Part shown: positions 9,316 to 17,085 of the stretch, one piece after another
Layout: each line of letters begins with the position of its first letter
How positions within the stretch are numbered: the stretch's first letter is position 1
Assembly (NCBI RefSeq): GCF_036634195.1
Contig: NZ_JAZIFY010000001.1
Span: 1,312,501 to 1,376,500, forward strand
Direction of reading: 5' to 3'
Source of the DNA: Streptomyces sp. P9-A4
Lineage (GTDB): Bacteria; Actinomycetota; Actinomycetes; Streptomycetales; Streptomycetaceae
DNA: 64,000 nucleotides
Position numbers and translations under genes: made by a program
Notes under the pieces: model-generated
Told to the model about the DNA's origin: nothing
Databases searched by the model: none
What the model saw: the letters and a program-made list of their open reading frames with translations, nothing else

Positions 9316-9474
9316 GACCGACCGGCAAATGGGGGGTGGAAGAAGGAGCGGGGCTGGGTGCGTGCAGCTGCGAGGCGGAGGATTGAGGCATGGCGGAGCC
9401 ATGGTGATTGACGACAACGCGGCAGATGTGCGTGCCCAGCCCCGCGACGCTGCCCCCCATTTGCCGGTCGGTCT
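9315..9474. repeat. 160-bp palindromic element with nested hairpins
   Basis: Perfect 22-bp terminal inverted arms (9315-9336 and 9453-9474) enclose a second 11-bp pair (GCGGGGCTGGG at 9348-9358, CCCAGCCCCGC at 9435-9445) and a small central hairpin CATGGC-GGA-GCCATG at 9389-9403. The left arm begins on the last base of the preceding stop codon. No transposase is encoded. The shape suits a MITE-like mobile repeat or a structured RNA; its intergenic place between convergent genes also lets it act as a terminator. Confidence 0.75.
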
Positions 9475-9494
9475 AAGAACGGGGAAGAGCCGCC

Positions 9495-9532
9495 GGAGGG
9501 CCGGGACACCACGATCGGTGTCCCGGCCCTCC
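9495..9532 (-). terminator. Strong hairpin terminator
   Basis: A perfect 16-bp stem (9495-9510 with 9517-9532) and a 6-nt loop lie just past the stop of the minus-strand gene ending at 9559. Confidence 0.75.
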
Positions 9533-9558
9533 GCCGTCTCCCCCGGCTCTCCGTACCG

Positions 9559-10230
9559 TCAGGAGCCGGAGCCGCCGGCCCGGTCCTCCCCGTCGCCGTC
9601 GCCGCCCTCGTCCTCGTCCTCGTCGAAGACGGAGCTGACGTCGAAGCGGCAGATGATCCGTTCCGGATCGGCGTGGTCGAAGGGGGCGTTGAGCCACTCC
9701 CCCGGTTCCGGGAGTTCCTCGGCGGCGGTGACCCAGAGCGTGGAGTCGCCCTCCTCCAGGCCGAACTCCTTGTGCCGGGAGGCGATCTCGTCGGGTTCGA
9801 ACTCGCCGAAGAGCACGCCCAGCGCGGCGAGCGGCGAGACGCCGGCCCTGGCGGCCGGGCCCGTGGTGTCCGCCGGGCCGTCGATCTCGGCGACGCGGCG
9901 GGCCTGGGCGAGCAGTCGTTGGGGTTCCGCCACGGCGTAGTCGCGGCGGATCAGCACGCTGAGGGCATGGGGTTCGTCAGGTCCGGCGTAGGGCGGCAGG
10001 GCGCCGTCCGCTCCGGGGATCTCGAAGGGGGTGACCTCGTCGTAGCGGTCGTAGAGGATTTCGTCGTACGCCTCGGCCGCCGTGGCGAGGGCGTTGAAGG
10101 CTTCGTAGACGGCCGGGTCGTCGTCCCCCGTGCGGCGTTCGACCGCCGCGAGGTGACGGTCCAGTGCGGCTTTGACCGCCTCGGCGGCGGCGCGTACCTC
10201 GGCAGCGGTGGGCTGCGCAGCATCAGACAT
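9559..10230 (-). CDS. Conserved hypothetical acidic protein
   Basis: A 223-residue acidic protein that I do not recognise beyond a likely Streptomyces-conserved family. The N-terminal half is helical (AAEVRAAAEAVKAALDRHL, ALATAAEAYDEILYDRYDEVTPF). The C-terminus is a run of Asp, Glu and Gly ending GGDGDGEDRAGGSGS. No signal peptide or transmembrane segment is seen. The ATG at 10230 was preferred because the frame upstream is not protein-like. It is divergent from the DUF5703 gene across 47 bp, so the two may share a promoter region. Confidence 0.75.
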   Translation of the reverse strand: MSDAAQPTAAEVRAAAEAVKAALDRHLAAVERRTGDDDPAVYEAFNALATAAEAYDEILYDRYDEVTPFEIPGADGALPPYAGPDEPHALSVLIRRDYAVAEPQRLLAQARRVAEIDGPADTTGPAARAGVSPLAALGVLFGEFEPDEIASRHKEFGLEEGDSTLWVTAAEELPEPGEWLNAPFDHADPERIICRFDVSSVFDEDEDEGGDGDGEDRAGGSGS

Positions 10231-10277
10231 GGGACAGACGCTATCCGTACCGGGCCGGTGCCCGCACAATAGATGCG

Positions 10278-10466
10278 ATGCCGGAATACGAATTTGTCGA
10301 CGTGTACGTGCCGCGCGGCGTCTCCCGCAAGGAGGCGGCGCGGCTGCTGACCGACCATGCCGAGTACGGACACTGGGAGTTGGACCGTCTGAGCCTGCAC
10401 CGGGACGGGAGCCGCAGGGTGCGGCTGAAGCGGCGGATCATCCGCCAGGTCCGGGCGACCTGGTAG
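10278..10466 (+). CDS. DUF5703 small protein
   Basis: A 62-residue basic protein: MPEYEFVDVYVPRGVSRKEAARLL, then RRVRLKRRIIRQVRATW at the end. It matches the small actinobacterial DUF5703 family from memory. Function is unknown; the basic C-terminus could bind nucleic acid. It is followed by a clean hairpin terminator shared with the convergent chaplin gene. Confidence 0.82.
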   Translation: MPEYEFVDVYVPRGVSRKEAARLLTDHAEYGHWELDRLSLHRDGSRRVRLKRRIIRQVRATW

Positions 10467-10483
10467 CGGAACAGGACGACGAG

Positions 10484-10512
10484 AAGGGGCCCCGCGGTGT
10501 GCGGGGCCCCTT
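10484..10512. terminator. Bidirectional terminator between DUF5703 gene and chpC
   Basis: Perfect 12-bp stem AAGGGGCCCCGC / GCGGGGCCCCTT with a 5-nt loop between convergent genes. Confidence 0.85.
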
Positions 10513-10537
10513 GTGCGTGGTGCGTGACCGCGGTGCC

Positions 10538-11287
10538 TCAGGCGGCGCTGCGGGCGCGGCGGTAGATCAGCGATCCGGCGAGCAGCAGACCGGCACCGGC
10601 GGGGACGATCACGCCGAGCGGCCCGGAACCGGTCTCGGCGAGTTCCTCGACGCCGCGCGGCGGAGTGAGGACCTGTGTACCGGGAGTGTTCGGCCCGACC
10701 TCGCCGCCGGGGGTACCCGGGTGACCGGGGGTGCCGGGGGTGCCGGGAGTACCGGGGGTGCCCGGGGTCCCAGGAGTACCAGGAGTGCCGGGAGTACCAG
10801 GGGTCCCCGGGGTCTCCTCCCCGTAACCCGTGTCCCCGCCGTCCTCGCCGTACCCCCCGTCCGCGCCGTTCGCGCAGTCGTTGCCCGCGACGGCGTTGCC
10901 CAGGCCGATGCCCGTGACACTGTCGCCGCACACGTTCACCGGGACGTCGACCGGCACCTTGACGGTGTTGCCGGAGGCGACCCCGGAAGAGTGGCTGGTG
11001 TGCCCACCGGCGGACGAACCGCCGCCAGGACCGCCGGGCCTGGAGGTGTTGGCACAGGTGTTTCCCATCGCCGGATTCAGTACTCCGACGACATTGACGG
11101 TGTTTCCGCAGGCGTTCACCGGAACGTGCACCGGGACCTGGACGGAATTTCCGGACGCGACGCCCGGGGAATTCGTGGCCGTACCGTACGCACCGGAATC
11201 GGCGTGCGCGTAACCGCCACCGACGGCGGCGAGAACGCCTCCGGCTGCCGCAACGATGACCAGACCCTTGCGCGTGACCTGTCGCAT
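10538..11287 (-). CDS. chpC: Long chaplin with sortase motif (ChpC-like)
   Basis: A 249-residue cell-wall-anchored chaplin that helps give aerial hyphae a hydrophobic surface. After a signal peptide (about 1-29) come two chaplin domains, each with its Cys pair: Cys60/Cys78 and Cys120/Cys138, with SGNSVQVPVHVPVNACGN and the related SGNTVKVPVDVPVNVCGD. A TPG repeat linker follows (159-189), then sortase motif LAETG at 216-220, a membrane segment (about 223-242) and RRARSAA. The start MRQVTRKG at 11287 fits the signal peptide. It sits next to chpH, as in S. coelicolor SCO1674-SCO1675. Class E sortases are the known anchors for LAXTG. Confidence 0.95.
   Translation of the reverse strand: MRQVTRKGLVIVAAAGGVLAAVGGGYAHADSGAYGTATNSPGVASGNSVQVPVHVPVNACGNTVNVVGVLNPAMGNTCANTSRPGGPGGGSSAGGHTSHSSGVASGNTVKVPVDVPVNVCGDSVTGIGLGNAVAGNDCANGADGGYGEDGGDTGYGEETPGTPGTPGTPGTPGTPGTPGTPGTPGTPGHPGTPGGEVGPNTPGTQVLTPPRGVEELAETGSGPLGVIVPAGAGLLLAGSLIYRRARSAA
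10721..10813 (-). repeat. TPG-coding 9-bp tandem repeat inside chpC
   Basis: About ten near-identical 9-bp units code for Thr-Pro-Gly triplets between the chaplin domains and the anchor. Such a run is prone to copy-number change and probably acts as an extended wall-spanning spacer. Confidence 0.85.
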
Positions 11288-11357
11288 AGCTTGTTTCCCT
11301 GCCTGCTCGGCTTCGAACGAGTGCCACCGGGCCGAGGACCCGGGGCGGAAATGGCCA

Positions 11358-11394
11358 CCGGCCCCGGAGTGCATGGCACGCACTCCGGGGCCGG
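11358..11394 (-). terminator. Terminator after chpH
   Basis: A perfect 15-bp stem (11358-11372 with 11380-11394) and 7-nt loop lie between chpH and chpC, so the two chaplins are likely separate transcripts or a processed pair. Confidence 0.75.
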
Positions 11395-11428
11395 ACCGGC
11401 TCACACCCTCACGGGGCGAGGCACAACG

Positions 11429-11662
11429 TCAGGCGTTGACGCAGGTGTTGCCGAAGGCGGGGTTCAGCAGGCCGATCACGGAGACCGTGTTGCCGCACAG
11501 GTTCACGGGGACGTGAACCGGAACCTGGACGACGTTGCCCGAGAGGACACCGGGGGAACCGATGGCGGCACCCTGGGCACCCGCGTCGGCAACGGCCATG
11601 CCCGCACCCGCGAGAACGAGACCGCCAGTGGCAGCCGCAGCAGCGACGACCTTCTTGATCAT
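11429..11662 (-). CDS. chpH: Short chaplin ChpH
   Basis: A 77-residue secreted chaplin. A Sec signal peptide (MIKKVVAAAAATGGLVLAGA, cleavage near VADA, residue 27) precedes one chaplin domain with Cys56 and Cys74 and the ordered SGNVVQVPVHVPVNLCGNTV core that forms amyloid fibrils on aerial hyphae and spores. AGGAGG stands eight bases before the ATG at 11662, so expression should be strong. Short chaplins of this kind are, with ChpE, among the essential members in S. coelicolor. Confidence 0.96.
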   Translation of the reverse strand: MIKKVVAAAAATGGLVLAGAGMAVADAGAQGAAIGSPGVLSGNVVQVPVHVPVNLCGNTVSVIGLLNPAFGNTCVNA

Positions 11663-11803
11663 TATTCCTCCTAGTTGGAAACGCGGTCCCAGCCGCGGAC
11701 CGCAACACCTGTAACGAGGGGGAATGGTGGGGGCTACGAGCCTCCGAGTTCATTCACTCTTTCTGGTCACATACAAACGCGCGAACGAATTCGGCGGACT
11801 CCG

Positions 11804-13129
11804 TCAGCAGGCGTCGATGAACCGGTCCAGAACCCGCGCGCCGAACTTCAGCCCGTCCACGGGCACCCGCTCGTCCACGCCGTGGAACATGCCGGCGAAG
11901 TCCAGCTCCGGCGGCAGCTGGAGCGGGGCGAAGCCGAAGCAGCGGATGCCGAGGTCGTCGAAGGACTTCGCGTCGGTGCCGCCGGAGAGCATGTACGGGA
12001 CGGCGCGGGCGATCGGGTCCTCGGCGCGCAGCGCCAGCTGCATGGCGTCGACCAGGGCGCCGTCGAAGTCGGTCTCCAGGGCCTTGTCGCCGTGCACGTC
12101 CTCGCGCTTCACGTTCGGTCCGAGGATCCGGTCGAGGTCGGCCAGGAACTCCTGCTCGTAGCCGGGCAGGAAGCGGCCGTCGACGTGCGCGGTGGCCTGA
12201 CCGGGGATCACGTTCACCTTGTAGCCGGCGCCGAGCATGGTCGGGGCGGCCGAGTTCCGCAGGGTGGCGCCGACCATCTTGGCGATGCCGCCGAGCTTGG
12301 CGAGGGTGCCGTCCATGTCCTCGGGGTCGAGCGGGGTGCCCAGCGCGTCCGACAGCTCGTCCAGGAAGGAGCGGACGGTCTTGGTGACCCTGACGGGCCA
12401 CTGGTGGCGGCCGAGCCGGCCGACGGCCTCGCACAGCTCGGTGATGGCGTTGTCGTCATTGGTCATCGAGCCGTGGCCCGCCGTGCCCTCGACGGTCAGG
12501 CGCATCCAGTGCATGCCCTTCTGCGCCGTCTCGACCAGGTAGAGCCGCAGGTTCTCGTTCACGGTGAAGGAGAAGCCGCCGACCTCGCCGATGGCCTCGG
12601 TGACCCCGTCGAAGAGGTCCCGGTGCTTGTCGACCAGATGCCGGGCGCCGTAGGTGCCGCCGGCCTCCTCGTCGGCGAGGAAGGCGAGGACGATGTCGCG
12701 CGGGGGCTTGCGGCCTCTGCGCAGCCGGTCCCGTACGACCGCGAGGGTCATCGCGTCCATGTCCTTCATGTCGACGGCGCCGCGGCCCCAGACGCAGCCG
12801 TCCGCGATCTCCCCCGAGAAGGGGTGGTGGGTCCAGTCCTCGGCGTTGGCGGGGACGACATCGGTGTGGCCGTGGATGAGCAGGGCCGGGCGGGACGGGT
12901 CCTCGCCCTCGATGCGGGCGACCGTGGAGGCCCGCCCCTGGTGCGACTCGATGACCTTCGGTTCGAGTCCGACCTCCGCGAGCTTCTCGGCGATGTACTC
13001 CGCGGCCGCCCGCTCGCCGGGACCGGAGTGGTCCCCGTAGTTGCTGGTGTCGATGCGGATGAGGTCGCGACAGAGGTCCACGACCTCGTTCTCCGCGGTG
13101 ACGGTTCGGCCGGTGTTCGACTCGCTCAC
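11804..13129 (-). CDS. M20 family metallopeptidase/deacylase
   Basis: A 441-residue zinc hydrolase of the ArgE/DapE/dipeptidase family. Metal and catalytic residues are visible: His88 and Asp90 in HGHTDVV, Asp120 in GRGAVDMKD, the Glu154-Glu155 pair in DEEAGG, and a closing His in FHGVDERVP. It hydrolyses an amide or peptide bond of an unknown small substrate. The GTG at 13129 (MSESNTGRT) has GGGAGGAAGC upstream; the longer frame is G+C-rich and not protein-like. It is adjacent to chpH in other Streptomyces too. Confidence 0.9.
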   Translation of the reverse strand: MSESNTGRTVTAENEVVDLCRDLIRIDTSNYGDHSGPGERAAAEYIAEKLAEVGLEPKVIESHQGRASTVARIEGEDPSRPALLIHGHTDVVPANAEDWTHHPFSGEIADGCVWGRGAVDMKDMDAMTLAVVRDRLRRGRKPPRDIVLAFLADEEAGGTYGARHLVDKHRDLFDGVTEAIGEVGGFSFTVNENLRLYLVETAQKGMHWMRLTVEGTAGHGSMTNDDNAITELCEAVGRLGRHQWPVRVTKTVRSFLDELSDALGTPLDPEDMDGTLAKLGGIAKMVGATLRNSAAPTMLGAGYKVNVIPGQATAHVDGRFLPGYEQEFLADLDRILGPNVKREDVHGDKALETDFDGALVDAMQLALRAEDPIARAVPYMLSGGTDAKSFDDLGIRCFGFAPLQLPPELDFAGMFHGVDERVPVDGLKFGARVLDRFIDAC

Positions 13130-13266
13130 GCTGCTTCCTCCCACTACGTGCCCCACGTGATTGCTTCGGTGCCCGCCCATCCTCCCGCGTGCCCCCGCCC
13201 GCGCCCAAGGGCGGCCCTCGGGCGACATGCGCCCGACACACGACGGGGCCGGCCGGGATGGTGATC

Positions 13267-13287
13267 GGGGTGGTGATCGACCACCCC
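13267..13287. promoter_or_regulatory. Inverted repeat upstream of tRNA-Leu
   Basis: GGGGTGGT-5-ACCACCCC lies about 60 bp before the tRNA, followed by an A/T-richer stretch (TTTGCTATTGTTTT) that could hold the tRNA promoter. Operator status is a guess. Confidence 0.35.
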
Positions 13288-13347
13288 AGATGTTTGCTAT
13301 TGTTTTCCACGTCGGAAGGGCCGAGCGGCCAGGAAGACAGACACCTT

Positions 13348-13435
13348 GTCCGGGTGGCGGAATGGCAGACGCGCTAGCTTGAGGTGCTAGTGCCCTTTAT
13401 CGGGCGTGGGGGTTCAAGTCCCCCCTCGGACACCA
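13348..13435 (+). tRNA. tRNA-Leu (anticodon GAG), CCA encoded
   Basis: The acceptor stem GTCCGGG pairs with CTCGGAC (one G-U). The anticodon stem-loop CTAGC-TTGAGGT-GCTAG gives anticodon GAG, which reads CUC/CUU. A long variable arm (TGCCCTTTATCGGGCG) is typical of type II tRNA-Leu, and the T arm GGGGGTTCAAGTCCCCC is standard. A73 and CCA are encoded. Confidence 0.97.
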
Positions 13436-13437
13436 CA

Positions 13438-13476
13438 CGGAAGTCCCGGTCGAGATCATCTCGACCGGGACTTCCG
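13438..13476 (+). terminator. Terminator of tRNA-Leu
   Basis: A perfect 17-bp stem with a 5-nt ATCAT loop starts three bases after the CCA and is followed by CTTTTGT. Confidence 0.92.
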
Positions 13477-13506
13477 CTTTTGTATGTGCGGTCACGAGGC
13501 GGAGCG

Positions 13507-14436
13507 GTGAGACGGAGAGCGAAGGCGCCGGCCGCGCCGCTGCCCCAGCGGGACGGGGTCGATCCCGTCCGCGTACGGCTTCCCGACGATCCGGACGGGG
13601 CGTGGGCGACCGTACGGGACCATCTGCTCGACCGGTACGCGGCGGCCGTCGGGGCCGGGCGGGTCGAGGAGATGCTGCGCGAGGGCCGGTTCGTCGGGGT
13701 CGACGGGCCCGTGGCCGGGGACGAGCCGTACACCGTGGGCCGGTATCTCTGGTTCCACCGGGACTTCCCGGTGGAGGAGCCGGTGCCGTTCCCGGTCGGG
13801 GTCGTGTACCGGGACGAGCGCATCGTGGTCGCGGACAAGCCGCACTTCCTCGCGACGATGCCCCGGGGCCGGCATGTGACCGAGACCGTGCTCGCCCGGC
13901 TGCGGCGGGAGCTGGGGCTGCCGTTCCTCCAGCCCGCGCACCGGCTGGACCGGCTGACGGCGGGACTCGTGCTCTGCGTCGTACGGCCGGAGGACCGGGG
14001 GGCGTACCAGACGCTGTTCCGGGACCGGCGGGTGCGCAAGGAGTACGAGGCCCTGGCACCGTACGAGCCGGCGGTGGCGCTGCCGGTGACCCTGCGGAGC
14101 CGGATCGAGAAGGAGCGCGGGGTGATGGCCGCCCGGGAGGTGCCGGGCGGCGAGCCGAACGCGGAGAGCCGGATCGAGCTGCTCGGGCACGCGGGCGGGC
14201 TCGGGCGGTACCGGCTGGTGCCGGAGACCGGGCGGACGCATCAGCTGCGGGTGCACATGAACGCGCTGGGGCTGCCGATCCTGCACGATCCGGTCTATCC
14301 GGTGGTCCGCGCGGACGGGCCGGAGGACTTCTCGCTTCCGCTGCAACTGCTCGCGCGGACGCTTGAGTTCACCGACCCGTTCACGGGTGAGGGACTGCGT
14401 TTCGAGAGCCGGCTGGCTCTCAGTGGCCTCGGCTGA
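13507..14436 (+). CDS. RluA-family pseudouridine synthase
   Basis: A 309-residue RNA pseudouridine synthase. The catalytic signature HRLDRLTAGL holds the nucleophilic Asp, and ETGRTHQLRVHMNALGLPI is the conserved second block. The RNA target cannot be told from sequence. The GTG at 13507 (MRRRAKAPAAP) follows AGGCGGAG; the frame upstream overlaps the tRNA and is not coding. The 3' end overlaps the convergent MBL gene by 17 bp. Confidence 0.9.
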   Translation: MRRRAKAPAAPLPQRDGVDPVRVRLPDDPDGAWATVRDHLLDRYAAAVGAGRVEEMLREGRFVGVDGPVAGDEPYTVGRYLWFHRDFPVEEPVPFPVGVVYRDERIVVADKPHFLATMPRGRHVTETVLARLRRELGLPFLQPAHRLDRLTAGLVLCVVRPEDRGAYQTLFRDRRVRKEYEALAPYEPAVALPVTLRSRIEKERGVMAAREVPGGEPNAESRIELLGHAGGLGRYRLVPETGRTHQLRVHMNALGLPILHDPVYPVVRADGPEDFSLPLQLLARTLEFTDPFTGEGLRFESRLALSGLG

Positions 14437-15049
14437 TCCACTCCTGGAGGTGCGGGGCCTCGGCGCCGATGGTGGTGGTGTCGCCGTGCCCCGTCCGTAC
14501 CACCGTCTCCGGGGGCAGGGTGAGGAGCTTCCCGCGGATCGAGTCGACGATCGTGGGGAAGTCCGAGAAGGAGCGGCCGGTGGCGCCGGGGCCGCCCTGG
14601 AAGAGGGTGTCGCCGGTGAAGACCGTGCCCAGCTCCGGGGCGTACAGGGAGACCGCGCCGGGGGCGTGGCCGGGTGTGTGCAGCACGGTGAGGTCGGTGC
14701 CGGCGATGGTGAGGACCTGGCCGTCGGTGAGTTCGCCGTCGGGGCTGTGGTCGGGGTGGGTCTGCTTCCAGAGCGGCTGGTCGGCGGGGTGGAGCAGGAT
14801 GCGGGCGCCGGTGGCGGCCGCGAGTGCCGGGGCCGCGTCCACGTGGTCGTTGTGGGCGTGGGTGCAGACGATGGCGCGCAGGGCGCGGCCGTCGAGGGCG
14901 GCGAGGATGGCGTCGGCGTCGTGGGCGGCGTCGACGACGATGGCCTCGGTGTCGTCGCCGACGATCCAGACGTTGTTGTCGACCTCCCAGGTGCCGCCGT
15001 CGAGGCTGAACGTGCCGGAGGTGACGAGGTGGTCGATGCGGGCGCTCAT
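14420..15049 (-). CDS. MBL-fold hydrolase paired with mycothiol formaldehyde dehydrogenase
   Basis: A 209-residue metallo-beta-lactamase-fold hydrolase of glyoxalase II size. The metal motif THAHNDHVD lies at 63-71, with further ligands in HTPGHAPG and FTGDTLF and a closing GHGD. The ATG overlaps the stop of the formaldehyde dehydrogenase gene (TGATG), so they are translated together. The same pairing is known in mycobacteria (Rv2259-Rv2260). Hydrolysis of S-formylmycothiol to formate and mycothiol is the natural inference, not shown by sequence alone. Confidence 0.88.
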   Translation of the reverse strand: MSARIDHLVTSGTFSLDGGTWEVDNNVWIVGDDTEAIVVDAAHDADAILAALDGRALRAIVCTHAHNDHVDAAPALAAATGARILLHPADQPLWKQTHPDHSPDGELTDGQVLTIAGTDLTVLHTPGHAPGAVSLYAPELGTVFTGDTLFQGGPGATGRSFSDFPTIVDSIRGKLLTLPPETVVRTGHGDTTTIGAEAPHLQEWISRGH

Positions 15050-16134
15050 CACAGCACCACCACCGAGCGGAGGACGTCGCCCTCGTGCATGCGGGCGAAG
15101 GCCTTCTCGACGTCGCCGAGGCCGATGGTCTCGGTGACGAAGGCGGCGAGGTCGATGCGGCCCTGCTGGTGCAGGTCGATCAGCATCGGGAAGTCGCGGG
15201 AGGGCAGGCAGTCGCCGTACCAGGAGGACTTGAGCGCGCCACCGCGGCCGAAGACGTCGAGGAGGGGCAGTTCGAGCTGCATCTCGGGGGTGGGGACGCC
15301 GACGAGGACGACGGTGCCAGCGAGGTCGCGGGCGTAGAAGGCCTGCTTGTACGTCTCCGGGCGGCCGACGGCCTCGATGACGACATCGGCGCCGAAGCCG
15401 CCGGTGAGCTCGCGGATGGCCTCGACGGGGTCGGTGGAGCGGGAGTTGACGGTGTGGGTGGCACCCATCGTCTTCGCCGTCTCCAGCTTGCGGTCGTCGA
15501 TGTCGACGGCGATGACCTTCGCGGCTCCGGCGAGGCGGGAGCCGACGATCGCGGCGTCGCCGACGCCTCCGCAGCCGATGACGGCGACGGTGTCGCCGCG
15601 GCCCACGTTCCCGGTGTTGATGGCGGCGCCGATGCCGGCCATGACGCCGCAGCCGAGGAGGCCCGCGACCTCGGGGGCGACGGCGGGGTCGACCTTGGTG
15701 CACTGCCCCGAGGCGACGAGGGTCTTCTCGGCGAAGGCGCCGATACCGAGGGCCGGGGAGAGCTCGGTGCCGTCGAGCAGGGTCATCCGCTGCTTGGCGT
15801 TGTGGGTGTCGAAGCAGTACCAGGGGCGGCCCCGGCGGCAGGCGCGGCACTGGCCGCACACCGCACGCCAGTTGAGGATCACGTAGTCGCCGGGCTCGAC
15901 GTCGGTGACGCCCTCGCCGACCGACTCCACGATTCCGGCGGCCTCGTGGCCGAGCAGGAAGGGGAACTCGTCGTTGATGGCACCCTGCTTGTAGTGCAGG
16001 TCCGTGTGACAGACACCGCAGGCCTGGATCTTCACGACGGCTTCACCGGGGCCGGGGTCGGGGATGACGATCGTCTCGACCCGTACCGGTTCGTTCCTGC
16101 CGGGGGCGATGACCCCCTGGACGTGCTGCGGCAT
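15049..16134 (-). CDS. mscR: S-(hydroxymethyl)mycothiol dehydrogenase
   Basis: A 361-residue zinc-dependent class III-like alcohol dehydrogenase. It oxidises the formaldehyde-mycothiol adduct with NAD and can reduce S-nitrosomycothiol. The catalytic zinc region [13 protein letters not shown], the structural zinc Cys cluster [15 protein letters not shown] and the NAD motif GCGGVGDAA are present, and the sequence fits TIGR03451. The ATG at 16134 has GGAAGGAAAG upstream. With mshC in the same window the mycothiol dependence is consistent. Divergent or unlinked regulation is not evident; a GntR gene follows upstream on the same strand. Confidence 0.93.
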   Translation of the reverse strand: MPQHVQGVIAPGRNEPVRVETIVIPDPGPGEAVVKIQACGVCHTDLHYKQGAINDEFPFLLGHEAAGIVESVGEGVTDVEPGDYVILNWRAVCGQCRACRRGRPWYCFDTHNAKQRMTLLDGTELSPALGIGAFAEKTLVASGQCTKVDPAVAPEVAGLLGCGVMAGIGAAINTGNVGRGDTVAVIGCGGVGDAAIVGSRLAGAAKVIAVDIDDRKLETAKTMGATHTVNSRSTDPVEAIRELTGGFGADVVIEAVGRPETYKQAFYARDLAGTVVLVGVPTPEMQLELPLLDVFGRGGALKSSWYGDCLPSRDFPMLIDLHQQGRIDLAAFVTETIGLGDVEKAFARMHEGDVLRSVVVL

Positions 16135-16236
16135 GGCGAACTTTCCTTCCTCCGAACGGATCTTGCAAGACTCTTGGGTACCACTATCTCCCGACAAAAC
16201 GCGAGACGGGCCGATTCCCGGTGGCGTACGGGGTCC

Positions 16237-16938
16237 TCACGGAGCCAGTACGTCCAGCTCCTGGAGGGCGCCGACCGCGATCTGCCGGGTGAGTTCCTCG
16301 GCGCGGACGGCGTCCCGCTCCCGTACCGCTTCGGCGACCTGGACGTGGAGGGTGACGGCGGCCGGGTCGGGGTCCTCGAACATCACGTGGTGGTGGGTGC
16401 GGCCGGTGAGGACCTCGGCGACGACGTCCCCGAGGCGGGCGAACATCTCGTTCCCCGAGGAGTTGAGCACGACCCGGTGGAAGGCGATGTCGTGGACGAG
16501 GTACTCCTCCAGACGCCGGCCGCGCGAGGTGGCGACCATGCCGAGGGCCTGCTCGGTGAGCTCGCGGCACTGCTCGGGCGTGGCGTTCACCGCGGCCAGG
16601 CCTGCGGCGACGGGCTCGACGGCGGAGCGGAGCACGGTCAGCGAGCGGAGCTGGCGGGGGCGGTCGGCGCCGGCGAGGCGCCAGCGGATGACCTGGGGGT
16701 CGTACACGTTCCAGCTGGCGGTGGGGAGCACGGTCACGCCGACGCGGCGGCGGGACTCGACGAGGTGCATGGACTCCAGGACGCGGACGACCTCGCGGAC
16801 CACCGTCCGGGACACGTCGAAGCGCTGGGCCAGCTCGTCGGTGCGCAGCACCGTGCCGGGCGGGTACTCCCCCGCGGTGATCGCGAGACCCAGGGTGGCG
16901 AGGACGTGGGAGTGAAGCCCCTGGGCCGGTGTCGTCAT
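16237..16938 (-). CDS. gntR: GntR/FadR-type regulator of gluconate genes
   Basis: A 233-residue regulator with an N-terminal winged helix (LHSHVLATLGLAITAGEYPPG, then RFDVSRTVVREVVRVLE) and a C-terminal FCD ligand domain with the His-rich metal/ligand site (HDIAFHRVVL, HHHVMFED). It is divergent from gntK-gntP, as in S. coelicolor SCO1678-SCO1680, where the regulator represses gluconate use. A 17-bp palindrome 46 bp upstream of its ATG is a good operator candidate. Confidence 0.9.
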   Translation of the reverse strand: MTTPAQGLHSHVLATLGLAITAGEYPPGTVLRTDELAQRFDVSRTVVREVVRVLESMHLVESRRRVGVTVLPTASWNVYDPQVIRWRLAGADRPRQLRSLTVLRSAVEPVAAGLAAVNATPEQCRELTEQALGMVATSRGRRLEEYLVHDIAFHRVVLNSSGNEMFARLGDVVAEVLTGRTHHHVMFEDPDPAAVTLHVQVAEAVRERDAVRAEELTRQIAVGALQELDVLAP

Positions 16939-16983
16939 GGTGGCAAGCCTATGCGTGCCCGCCTGGATGATCACATCGGGAAT

Positions 16984-17000
16984 TAAAAGTACTACTTTTA
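16984..17000. promoter_or_regulatory. Candidate GntR operator
   Basis: TAAAAGTACTACTTTTA is a perfect odd-centred palindrome in the only A/T-rich part of the gntR-gntK intergenic region. A second palindrome, ACCCAATGGGT, sits at 17026-17036. Confidence 0.7.
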
Positions 17001-17085
17001 GATCACAGCCTCTTGAATACGTCGTACCCAATGGGTTTCATGGGCGCGACGGATCGATGTCGAAGAAGACAGCGAGGCACCACCC

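Noticed and set aside
7018..9417. A 799-codon minus-strand frame opposite the pseudo-helicase
   Set aside because: Typical antisense composition; the plus frame has HhH and helicase-like blocks.
9315..9474. Insertion sequence
   Set aside because: No transposase reading frame fits in 160 bp; at most a MITE-like remnant.
13348..13476. Phage or ICE attachment site at tRNA-Leu
   Set aside because: No integrase or direct repeat of the tRNA 3' end was seen nearby; the inverted repeat after it is its terminator.
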